Assembly (NCBI RefSeq): GCF_003967515.1
Contig: NZ_BIFQ01000002.1
Location: forward strand, 62,001-126,000
Length of the DNA: 64,000 bases
Source of the DNA: Dictyobacter aurantiacus
GTDB lineage: Bacteria; Chloroflexota; Ktedonobacteria; Ktedonobacterales; Ktedonobacteraceae
Reading direction: 5' to 3'
In this document: positions 16,661-24,490 of the stretch, one piece after another
Position numbering within the stretch: position 1 is the stretch's first letter
How the letters are laid out: the number at the start of each line of letters is the position of its first letter
Notes under the pieces: generated by a model
Databases searched by the model: none
What the model saw: the letters and a program-made list of their open reading frames with translations, nothing else
What the model was told of the DNA's origin: nothing
Position numbers and translations under genes: made by a program

Positions 16661-17803
16661 GTACGATCCATTACAATCAGCGTTGATGAGTCGGCCATCT
16701 TGGGCCCGATAGAGGCCCCGTGCGATGCGTTTTCCGCTGAACACAGGCGGCTTCTCCTGCCCAGACTGATAGGGAGGTAGTGGATCACGATCCAGGAAAC
16801 TGGCCTTACTGGTGTAGGCCTCTTCCGTGAGCAACACCCGGATGCCTTTATGCTCCGCTTTGTAGGTAAGCATCTGGATCAAGCGCGCATGGGGAAGCTG
16901 AACAAAGTGCTGGTTGTTGCGTGCGCCCAGGTTGCTCTCCTGCTTCCAGCCTGCGTTGCGCCCGATCACCAGCGTGCCAATGCCCTCGGAGACCAGCAGA
17001 TCCACCACAAAGCGAGAGATGGTATGCAGATCATGCTCGATGCGTCGATGGCGCCAGATCGTCAGGCGCTGCATGCGTCGGGTCACGCCAGGGCGGCCGA
17101 GAGCCTGTTGCAGATCGGCCATCGTCTTGTTATAGAACTGGTTCGTACTTTTGAGACCGCGTCCGTTAACGACGACCGGGACAAAGCCTGGCTTGTTTGC
17201 AGTTAACGCGATCACATTATCGACACCAGCATCGATGCCCGCGATGAGGGAAGCATCGACGGCAGATTCGGCTGGCTCCTGTTCATACACGATCTCTACG
17301 ACGACAAAGCCGTGTTTGGGAACCACACGGACCTGCGCGATCGTCCTGGGGTCTTGCCGCGTTTTGACCTGAATGCCCAATCCTGAAGGTACAATGAGGT
17401 GCCGACCAAGGGTCCGTTTGCTGCGGCTGACGGCCTGCATCGTATAGATCAGCACATTACGACCGGTCGTTTTGTGCTTGTAGGTGGGCAGTTGGGGACG
17501 ACGACGGAACGTGGAGGGATCGGCCTTGTAGGCCTTGAGGGCTGCAAAGAACGAGGTCCAATTGCGTTCGAGCAGTAGGAGCACCTGTTGGGCCACTTTG
17601 GCCGGCAGGGCTTTGTAGGCTTCATGCAACTGCATGCGCCGATCCATCTGCTGGTAGCTGAGGGAGATCCCCTCAAAGATGAAGGCCTGACGCATTTCGT
17701 AGAGCGCCGCGTTATAGAGGTTTTTAGAGGCGAAGCAGGCGGCATCGAGCGCCCCATACCGGGGATCACTGCGATCAATGATATGCTTTTCAGTCAACTG
17801 CAT
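16547..17803 (-). CDS. tnpB: TnpB RNA-guided nuclease, RuvC-rearranged type
   Basis: 418 residues from ATG 17803, 14 bases inside the end of tnpA; the longer upstream frame is a shadow of tnpA. RuvC-I is GIDAGVDN (Asp191) and RuvC-III is NADCNGSYNIIRK (Asp376). The canonical RuvC-II Glu is missing: LVIGRNAGWKQESNLG has Gly281 at that position, and an alternative acidic pair sits in LLTEEAYTSKASFLD (Glu327-328). The usual four-Cys zinc ribbon is also absent. A TnpB group with a relocated Glu is known, so this is probably a functional variant. TnpB proteins use the omega RNA to cut DNA next to a short target motif and help retain the element. Confidence 0.9.
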   Translation of the reverse strand: MQLTEKHIIDRSDPRYGALDAACFASKNLYNAALYEMRQAFIFEGISLSYQQMDRRMQLHEAYKALPAKVAQQVLLLLERNWTSFFAALKAYKADPSTFRRRPQLPTYKHKTTGRNVLIYTMQAVSRSKRTLGRHLIVPSGLGIQVKTRQDPRTIAQVRVVPKHGFVVVEIVYEQEPAESAVDASLIAGIDAGVDNVIALTANKPGFVPVVVNGRGLKSTNQFYNKTMADLQQALGRPGVTRRMQRLTIWRHRRIEHDLHTISRFVVDLLVSEGIGTLVIGRNAGWKQESNLGARNNQHFVQLPHARLIQMLTYKAEHKGIRVLLTEEAYTSKASFLDRDPLPPYQSGQEKPPVFSGKRIARGLYRAQDGRLINADCNGSYNIIRKAAPDAFEVEGVADGECKVHLPVVHPVRLSFPH

Positions 17804-18377
17804 GCTCGGCCTCCAACTCCTGCACCAGACGCTCTGTCGTTCGTTTGGCACGCCGTTGTCCATAGAGTCGAGCACAAAAGCTGTACACAATGCTGGTGAG
17901 GTCTGCGAGCAGGTCCTCGGTGCTCGTGTCAGCCTGATTGACGACCTCGATCTCACGTCCATAGGTGTGAAGCAAGGTCTCAATGTAACGGAACCCGAAG
18001 CGGGTGCCGCGGTCTTTATGCTCAATGACGATGCGCCCCACGCTCGGATCAGCCAGAAGCGCCAGAAACTTGGGGCGGTTGTCATTGACACCAGAGCCAA
18101 GTTCCTTGACCACCCGGCTCACCTGATAACCACGAGCCGTGCAGTACGCGACCAACCGTTCGACCTGACGATCCAGATTGGCCTTGTTTTCGGCGGAAGA
18201 CACCCGCGTGTAGACCACGGTGTGAGGCTTCGATACGGGGGCGGAGACCGTGGTTGGTTCATCAATGAGAATCGTGTGAGCCCCGACGCGCCGCCCCTGG
18301 ATCTTCCCATCCCGGAACCAACGCCAGGCGGTCTCATAGCGGACCCCTTGCTGTTTGGCATACTCGCTGAGTTTCAT
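17790..18377 (-). CDS. tnpA: IS607-family serine recombinase TnpA
   Basis: 195 residues. A MerR-like helix-turn-helix at the N-terminus (MKLSEYAKQQGVRYETAWRW then DGKIQGRRVG) is followed by a small serine-resolvase domain. The catalytic Ser is in VVYTRVSSAENKANLDRQ, with the conserved IVIEHKDRGTRFGF segment (Arg-rich active site) and the C-terminal long helix. IS607 TnpA moves the element through a circular intermediate by serine recombination without target duplication. All main motifs are present and the frame is intact. It is the promoter-proximal gene, with tnpB translated from an overlapping start. Confidence 0.92.
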   Translation of the reverse strand: MKLSEYAKQQGVRYETAWRWFRDGKIQGRRVGAHTILIDEPTTVSAPVSKPHTVVYTRVSSAENKANLDRQVERLVAYCTARGYQVSRVVKELGSGVNDNRPKFLALLADPSVGRIVIEHKDRGTRFGFRYIETLLHTYGREIEVVNQADTSTEDLLADLTSIVYSFCARLYGQRRAKRTTERLVQELEAEHAVD

Positions 18378-18649
18378 AAGCCTATGATACCATGATACTC
18401 ATGAATTATCAAGGATTCACTATACTTCCAAAGATCGGTTTCAATACCTGTTCATCCGCCCAGCAGTTTAGGGCTGACAACTCAATGTGCAAGCTCGCTG
18501 GCATCCTCCATTGGGCAACACCACCGGCGACAGAACCACGCTCCCATGTACATGCGCCTCTTTCACCTTCCGCTTCCACATCCGCAAATCCCGGGGTCCT
18601 GGCAACCACGTCTACTCCTGTTCTATCAGCACATAGTGTGGATTACAGG

Positions 18650-18855
18650 TGATCTGATCAATACACTATACTGAAGAGAGCTGATCACATCACTAGACTA
18701 CCTCAAAACGCGTTTGTGATACAAATAAGAATATATTTGTGCTTTGTCACTATTGACAGATATAAATTTAGCATGTTAACCTTGTTTTATCACATCCTTG
18801 AAGTAGCGCGGCCCTTCGAAGTCGATGCCTATTTTGTGATGATGATCTGATCAAT
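18650..18855. promoter_or_regulatory. Repeated palindromic sites upstream of the GntR gene (candidate operators)
   Basis: The 13-mer TGATCTGATCAAT occurs at 18650-18662 and again at 18843-18855, about 25 bases before the regulator's start codon; a related GCTGATCACATC lies at 18679. TGATC-x-GATCA is palindromic, as expected for a dimeric GntR regulator, so autoregulation is likely but unproven. The rest of 18400-18878 shows no gene. Confidence 0.5.
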
Positions 18856-18878
18856 TGCAACTCGAGGAAGAGTGACGT

Positions 18879-19727
18879 ATGCAAGACAAGATTCAACGCC
18901 AGCAGGTGTATGAAGTAGTAATGAAAAGCCTCAAAAAAGACATTGAAAGTGGCAAACTCAAAGCGGGTGACCGCCTGGCAACAATGCGTGAGCTAGCTGT
19001 GCACTTCGGAGTTGGCCAATCATCAGTGCGCGAGGCGATACGCGTTCTAAGTCACATGGGACTCCTGTATGTGAAGCACGGAGGAGGTATCTTTGTCAAT
19101 GAACGTAGAGCCTGGGAGCAAACACCTGCGACCAGTGGGGTACTCGTTGAAGGCGTACGCACGTCATTGCTTCATCTCTTAGAATTGCGCCTGGCTATCG
19201 AACCAATGGCGGCACGCTTAGCCGCCATAAGAGCCACTGAAGAGGAATGCCAGGAAATTCAGCAGCGATGCGACGAGGTACAGTTGATCCATCAGCAAAA
19301 TCTCAAGGTGTATCAAGAGCAGAGTGCCTCCGAGGAGAGCATTTCGCAGGAGGAAGATGTGCTCTTCCATATGACCATCGTACGCGCCGCGCATAACCCG
19401 TTTCTGCTCGAGACCCTTGAACACGTGCATGGGCAACTACGAGAGGGGCGTCAGATTACCTGGCTTGTTCCACAGCTCGTCAATAGCGCGCTCCATTTTC
19501 ATCCACAGATTACCGAATCAATTCTCACCCATGATGCTTTACGCGCTGAAAGCTTTATGCGCGCCCACCTTGAAGATGTGGTGTGGTGGTTAGAACTGTA
19601 TGATACACAAAATCAGGGAAAACATCAAGACGACGCGGGCTCGACAGGTTCCTCTGAACCAGGAGTGCCTCAGCGTGCAAAAGGAGTATTGGCAACCGAA
19701 CTGACGAAGAATTCAACGACAAACTGA
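18879..19727 (+). CDS. GntR/FadR-family transcriptional regulator
   Basis: 282 residues. The N-terminal winged helix (residues 10-75) has LKAGDRLATMRELAVHFGV, SSVREAIRVLSHMGLL and the wing HGGGIFVNE. The C-terminal helical FCD domain contains LLELRLAIEPMAARLAA, the segment FHMTIVRAAHNPFLLE and FHPQITESI, providing His and Asp for metal or acid ligand binding. FCD regulators usually respond to small acids or sugars and repress adjacent catabolic genes. It lies directly upstream of a sugar ABC cassette on the same strand (150-base gap), its likely target. A polar tail follows the FCD domain. The ligand is unknown. Confidence 0.88.
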   Translation: MQDKIQRQQVYEVVMKSLKKDIESGKLKAGDRLATMRELAVHFGVGQSSVREAIRVLSHMGLLYVKHGGGIFVNERRAWEQTPATSGVLVEGVRTSLLHLLELRLAIEPMAARLAAIRATEEECQEIQQRCDEVQLIHQQNLKVYQEQSASEESISQEEDVLFHMTIVRAAHNPFLLETLEHVHGQLREGRQITWLVPQLVNSALHFHPQITESILTHDALRAESFMRAHLEDVVWWLELYDTQNQGKHQDDAGSTGSSEPGVPQRAKGVLATELTKNSTTN

Positions 19728-19878
19728 TAGGCATCCATAGCGGGCTCTATCGGACATCCGTACGCCTTGTCATAAAGCCGACAGGACAACATATGTGTAC
19801 AACGGTGTAGTAATCAACAGGCATGGTAATGTGTCCATCATAGTTTGAGGAAATTGTCTTCTACATGGAGGTAAAAGA

Positions 19879-21249
19879 ATGCGTCACGACCATATGCACG
19901 ATCTTGTTTCCAGCCTGCAGGCACGTAAAATCTCTCGCCGTGAGTTCACGACTCGATCTCTCGCACTCGGCCTCTCTACCGCGGCTATCGGCTCGCTCTT
20001 AGCCGCCTGTGGAGATGATGGAAGCAGCACAAAAGCCAGCAACAACAATGCTTCCGGGCAGATCACCGTCTGGACCTGGCCAGACAACGACAAAACCTTT
20101 GCCAAAACCGTTCCTATTTTTCAAAAAAAGTTCCCCACCATCAAGGTGAATGTTCAGGCCTTCGCGAATGCTGATACCGATTACGCGACCAAACTCCTCG
20201 CCGCTATTGTCTCTGGCACGGGACCTGATGTGGCTATGGTAGAAATTGGTGTCGTCGCCAAGTTTAAGGGCAAACCGGGCTTTGTCGATCTCTCACAGGC
20301 ACCGTACAATGCGTCGCAATATAAAGGGAGTTACGCCCCCTATTCATGGGACTACGTAGCCAACCAGCAGACGGGAAAGGTCTTTGCCCTGCCGAAAAAT
20401 ACGGGCCCCGGCGGTCTGTTCTATCGTCGCGACCTGTTTCAGAAGGCTGGTCTGCCCAGCGAGCCCGATCAGGTCTCCACATTGTTGAAGGACTGGGATG
20501 CCTTTCTCTCGGTTGGCAAGAAGATGACGATCAAGGGCAAACAATGGATGATCGTCGGTCCAAGCGCGATCTTTCAGACCATTATCGCTGAGGCGGGCTT
20601 CTCCTATTACGATACCAAAGGCAATCTCCAACTCGACAATCCCACCTTTAAAACCGCCATGCAATACACGAAAGATGCCTGGCAGGCCGGGATCGTCTCA
20701 CCGCTTGAAGAGGGCAGCGCCGAGGCGAACGCGACCACGCAGAATGGCACCGTTGCGGTCTACCTCAGCGGGAACTGGTTTGGCGGTCTGTTGAAGAGCG
20801 TCTACGCACCAGGGACGAGTGGCAAGTGGGGCGTCACCACCGCTCCAGCCTTTCAAGGAAAGACCGCCTATGATAGCGGCGGTGATTTTATCGGCATTCT
20901 CGAAAGCAGCCAGAATAAACAAGCAGCCTGGAACTTTGTCAAGTTCGTCACCCAGGACCCAGACAGCCTTAAAACCATGTATCTTGCCAACGACCTCTAC
21001 CCCGCCTGGACACCTGCGCTCAGCCAGTCATGGCTCAACGAGAGCGATGCGTTTTACAAAGGCCAGCAGGTCAATCAGGTCTTCTCGCAGGTGCAGCAGA
21101 AGATGGCGCCACCGATCGCCAATCCCAACGATGCCATTGTAGGGACCGTTGTGACCTCGATGCTCACCGATATCACACGTGGCAACATGGCTATCGATGC
21201 CGCTATATCCAAGGCCAAGCAACAGATTCAGGCGAAGACGGGCCAGTAG
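19879..21249 (+). CDS. Sugar ABC transporter substrate-binding lipoprotein
   Basis: 456 residues, solute-binding family 1. The leader combines a twin-arginine motif (SRREFTTRSLALGL) with a lipobox (SLLAAC), so the protein is likely exported folded and anchored by a lipidated Cys. The mature part starts ITVWTWPDNDKTFAKTVPIF and has the features of oligosaccharide binders (ALPKNTGPGGLFYRRDLF, GGDFIGILESS). It is first of a five-gene set (19879-27838) with two permeases, a glycosidase-like protein and a DUF5107-TPR protein. The start ATG follows GGAGGT. The sugar cannot be named. Confidence 0.9.
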   Translation: MRHDHMHDLVSSLQARKISRREFTTRSLALGLSTAAIGSLLAACGDDGSSTKASNNNASGQITVWTWPDNDKTFAKTVPIFQKKFPTIKVNVQAFANADTDYATKLLAAIVSGTGPDVAMVEIGVVAKFKGKPGFVDLSQAPYNASQYKGSYAPYSWDYVANQQTGKVFALPKNTGPGGLFYRRDLFQKAGLPSEPDQVSTLLKDWDAFLSVGKKMTIKGKQWMIVGPSAIFQTIIAEAGFSYYDTKGNLQLDNPTFKTAMQYTKDAWQAGIVSPLEEGSAEANATTQNGTVAVYLSGNWFGGLLKSVYAPGTSGKWGVTTAPAFQGKTAYDSGGDFIGILESSQNKQAAWNFVKFVTQDPDSLKTMYLANDLYPAWTPALSQSWLNESDAFYKGQQVNQVFSQVQQKMAPPIANPNDAIVGTVVTSMLTDITRGNMAIDAAISKAKQQIQAKTGQ

Positions 21250-21314
21250 CCGGCCCGCTCTGAACAAGCGCGGCTACTATCCCCAATCCAGGATTGCGAG
21301 AGAAGGACTGAATC

Positions 21315-22268
21315 ATGCACATCGATACCGGGTATGAACCCACTGTCTCAACCCCTGTCACACACAAAGAACCACGCAGCGATCGCGCACTCCTCAAACG
21401 AGTGCGCGACCACTGGACGTTTTATGTCTATATTGCTCCGTTTTATATCCTCTTTGGCATTTTCGGAGCCTATCCGCTGCTTGCCTCGCTCTACTATAGC
21501 CTGACGCGCTGGGATGGCCTCTCCCAGCCAGTCTTTGTAGGGTTGACGAATTATATCAATCTGTTTCACGACCCTACCTTCCTGAAGGTCGTGGGCAACT
21601 CGCTGATTGTCTGGATCGGATCAACACTGGCAACACTGGTGATCGCGTTCGTCCTGGCCTTTCTGGTCAATTACTATGTCTCTCAATTTCGCACTTTTTT
21701 TCGCGTGGTATTCCTGTTCCCACTGCTGGTCGCGCCGGCAATGACAGCCATCATTGTGAATGTGCTGTTTTCGACGAATGCGGGCCTGATCAATACGGTA
21801 CTCGGCTTTTTTGCTGGCCACAAAGTGGAATACGATTGGTTCACCACCGGCTTCTGGCTCAAGCCACTGATCATTTTAATGGTGGTCTGGCGTTGGACAG
21901 GCTGGCATTTCACGCTGTTCCTGGCAGGGCTCCAAAGCATCCCCTTTGAGATTTACGAAGCGGGCCGCGTGGATGGCGCGTCCGGACGCCACCTGCTGCG
22001 TTCCGTTACCTTCCCCTTGATGATACCAGTGATCCTGGTCAGCACGGTCACGGCGACGATCGGCGGTTTGCAGATTTTCGATGAGCCCTATGTCCTGACT
22101 GGTGGGACCGGCGGAACGCTGCAGCAGGGAACCACCCTGGGACTCTACCAGTACCAGACGGCGTTCCAGGACTTTAATTTTGGCCTGGCTTCCGCTGTGG
22201 CATGGGTCATCTTTGCCCTGGTGGTGCTCTTCGCCATCTTGAACTTCCGCCTGGGACGGAACGAGTAA
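21315..22268 (+). CDS. Sugar ABC transporter permease (MalF/UgpA type)
   Basis: 317 residues with six predicted membrane segments, starting FYVYIAPFYILFGIFGAYPL. The cytoplasmic EAA loop (YEAGRVDGASGRHLLRSVTF then P) that docks the ATPase is intact at about residues 213-235. An N-terminal polar tail of about 35 residues precedes the first segment. It starts 65 bases after the binding-protein gene and pairs with the next permease. No ATPase gene is in the cassette, so a shared MsmX/UgpC-type ATPase elsewhere is presumed. Confidence 0.9.
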   Translation: MHIDTGYEPTVSTPVTHKEPRSDRALLKRVRDHWTFYVYIAPFYILFGIFGAYPLLASLYYSLTRWDGLSQPVFVGLTNYINLFHDPTFLKVVGNSLIVWIGSTLATLVIAFVLAFLVNYYVSQFRTFFRVVFLFPLLVAPAMTAIIVNVLFSTNAGLINTVLGFFAGHKVEYDWFTTGFWLKPLIILMVVWRWTGWHFTLFLAGLQSIPFEIYEAGRVDGASGRHLLRSVTFPLMIPVILVSTVTATIGGLQIFDEPYVLTGGTGGTLQQGTTLGLYQYQTAFQDFNFGLASAVAWVIFALVVLFAILNFRLGRNE

Positions 22269-22297
22269 CGCCCATTTGTGAAGAAAGGACATCGCCG

Positions 22298-23134
22298 ATG
22301 CCGACGCTCTCATCAAATCGCACACTACGCCTGTTCATCACCATCTGCATTGCACTGCTGGCGCTCGTGTTCATTTTCCCATTCTATTGGATGATCGTAC
22401 TCGCCACGCACACCCAGGCAGAGGCCTATCAATTTCCACCACCGGCATTGCCCGGGACGGCCTTGATCGATAACTTTACCCGCCTGATCAACGCGTTCAG
22501 CCTTGGCCGGGCGCTGGCTAACAGCTTTTTTGTGGCCGGAGCCTCAACCCTACTCACGCTGTTCTTCTGCTCCCTGGCCGGCTACGCCTTTGCGCGCTTT
22601 CGCCAGGCGCCCGGCTACAACTGGCTCTTCAACGGGATGCTGGCAACAATCATGATTCCCCCGACCGTAGGGCTGATCCCCTGGTTTGTGGAGATCAAAA
22701 CCTTTCACTGGCTCAATACCTACTGGCCGCTCATCGTCCCATCGATGGCCAGCGCCTTCGGCATCTTCTGGATGCGGCAGTATATCGGACAGACGATCCC
22801 GGATGAGCTCTATGATGCGACACGCGTGGATGGCTGCTCAAGTTGGGGAACCTATGTGCGCGTGGTGCTGCCATTGATCGTCCCCGGCCTTGCCGCCCTC
22901 GGCATACTGACGTTCTTAGCCGTGTGGAATAACTTCCTGATCCCGCTCATCATTCTCAACGATAAAAACCTGTTTACCATGCCCCTGGCATTGACCAGCC
23001 TGTATGGGCTGTACGCGAACGATACCCCTGCCGTCATGCTGGGCACCACCATCAGCGTGCTCCCCATTATTGTCGCCTTCCTGCTGGGAACGCGCTACTT
23101 CCTGGCCGGTCTGACCAGTGGAGCTGTCAAATAA
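22298..23134 (+). CDS. Sugar ABC transporter permease (MalG/UgpE type)
   Basis: 278 residues from ATG 22298 (GAAAGGA upstream), not the longer frame at 22202, which overlaps the previous gene. Membrane segments begin LFITICIALLALVFIFPFYW. The EAA loop is YDATRVDGCSSWGTYVRVVL followed by P. The C-terminus ends GLTSGAVK, the usual MalG-type ending. It forms the heterodimeric membrane channel with the preceding permease. Confidence 0.9.
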   Translation: MPTLSSNRTLRLFITICIALLALVFIFPFYWMIVLATHTQAEAYQFPPPALPGTALIDNFTRLINAFSLGRALANSFFVAGASTLLTLFFCSLAGYAFARFRQAPGYNWLFNGMLATIMIPPTVGLIPWFVEIKTFHWLNTYWPLIVPSMASAFGIFWMRQYIGQTIPDELYDATRVDGCSSWGTYVRVVLPLIVPGLAALGILTFLAVWNNFLIPLIILNDKNLFTMPLALTSLYGLYANDTPAVMLGTTISVLPIIVAFLLGTRYFLAGLTSGAVK

Positions 23135-23151
23135 ACAAGAAGGAGCTGTAC

Positions 23152-24462
23152 ATGCATACCTCTCATTACCAGATACCAGAACACTTACCCCAACGGCTCA
23201 CCATCTCGCTCTGGGACTTCTCCTGGTATACCATGACCATGCCCGGCGAACCATTCGCCGACCTGGACCGGGCATTCGCCGAGGCTGTTGAGCGTGGCTA
23301 TAATACCGTCCGTATCTGCGCGATGCCCTATCTGCTCTTCGGAGACCATGGACGCGATACAAGCGCACTCACCTTCAGCAATCTCGGCGGTACATTCGGA
23401 CAGCGAACGCGCTGGTACAACACCAGAGGGGGCGCCACCCTGAACGGACGCGAGCATTTCCTGCGTTTCTTTGAAGCAGCCAAACGGCATAATGTCTTTG
23501 TCATTCTCTCTTCCTGGGAATATCAACAGAGCCCGAGTTTTCTCTCCACCTCCGATTGGTACCAGGATCTGATGGCAATCGCGCCGCAAGAACGCTTCAA
23601 GGCACTGGCGCGCGCTATGGGACGCATGATCACCTTTCTGAAAGAACATCAGTTGGATGATCGCATTGCCTATGCCGAATTGCACAATGAGGTTGAATTG
23701 ACCAAACTCCGAGAGGTAGCCCAACCAGGTGAGGACACCTTTGCCGCAGAGAAACCCTACCTGGAGCAGGCGGTCTCGCTCCTGCGGGATGAGCATCCGG
23801 ATATTCTTATGACTGTGTGTTACGGCGGGGTACCGCTCACCCATATGCACGATCTGCCTCAAAACATGCAGGTGGCGCACTTCCACCTCTATATCTATGG
23901 TGTGCTGGAACAGCTCTTTCAAGAAGCAGGCCTGAGAGGCAACGAGGGACCCTTTCCAACCGAGTTGGCACGGGAAATCTTGCGCAAGGACGCGCCACCA
24001 TTTGAGACCTGGGCGCCCCCGTCGGAAGAGGCGTGGAAGACGGAGGCGACAGGGGTCAGCCGTCGGCTCTTCTATATCCATGACTGGGCCGATCCCGACA
24101 AATGGGACCTCTGGCTCTACGACCACTATGGAGATTACCGCGTGGCCATGCGCCAGGTGATCGATCTGCGCCTGCAAGCGCTGGCCGCCTGGGCTGAGCA
24201 GCGGAACATTCCAGCCGTGATTGGCGAGGGGTATGTCGGCTATACGCCGCTGCTCACAAACTTCGAGGAGGGGCCGGTCGGCAAGGATATCGCCGAATAC
24301 GCGGTGGCGGCCTGCCAGCGCCTCAACTTCTGGGGCTACATCCTGTGTTCGAACGCCGCCCCCCATCACCCGTTCTGGCACGATGTCGCCTGGCAGCAGC
24401 GGGTCAACGCGCAGATACTGGGCGCCGCGGCGCGCAACGAGCCAGCAGTAGATGAGAGATAA
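23152..24462 (+). CDS. Cellulase-like (clan GH-A fold) glycoside hydrolase
   Basis: 436 residues, no signal peptide, so cytoplasmic. A TIM-barrel glycosidase is suggested by AYAELHNEVEL (candidate acid/base Glu180, in the position of the NEP motif) and AVIGEGYVGY (candidate nucleophile Glu359), at the ends of strands four and seven as in clan GH-A. Other barrel strands are NTVRICAMPYLLF and VFVILSSWEY. It starts 17 bases after the permease, so it is probably co-transcribed, acting on the imported oligosaccharide. The family resembles cellulase-like proteins of Pfam rather than a well-studied GH family; specificity is unknown. Confidence 0.78.
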   Translation: MHTSHYQIPEHLPQRLTISLWDFSWYTMTMPGEPFADLDRAFAEAVERGYNTVRICAMPYLLFGDHGRDTSALTFSNLGGTFGQRTRWYNTRGGATLNGREHFLRFFEAAKRHNVFVILSSWEYQQSPSFLSTSDWYQDLMAIAPQERFKALARAMGRMITFLKEHQLDDRIAYAELHNEVELTKLREVAQPGEDTFAAEKPYLEQAVSLLRDEHPDILMTVCYGGVPLTHMHDLPQNMQVAHFHLYIYGVLEQLFQEAGLRGNEGPFPTELAREILRKDAPPFETWAPPSEEAWKTEATGVSRRLFYIHDWADPDKWDLWLYDHYGDYRVAMRQVIDLRLQALAAWAEQRNIPAVIGEGYVGYTPLLTNFEEGPVGKDIAEYAVAACQRLNFWGYILCSNAAPHHPFWHDVAWQQRVNAQILGAAARNEPAVDER

Positions 24463-24490
24463 CAGCAAAGAAGAAATGGAGGGGGAGCCC

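Larger units (their letters stand above)
16511..18400 (-). mobile_element. IS607-type insertion sequence with tnpA and tnpB
   Basis: A serine-recombinase tnpA and a tnpB overlap by 14 bases on the minus strand, the standard IS607 arrangement. IS607 elements lack terminal inverted repeats and target duplications, so the ends are estimated: the right end near the perfect hairpin at 16511-16532 just beyond tnpB, the left end just beyond the tnpA start, where TGATAC and ATGA repeats occur. Both genes look intact, so the element may be active. Confidence 0.8.
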
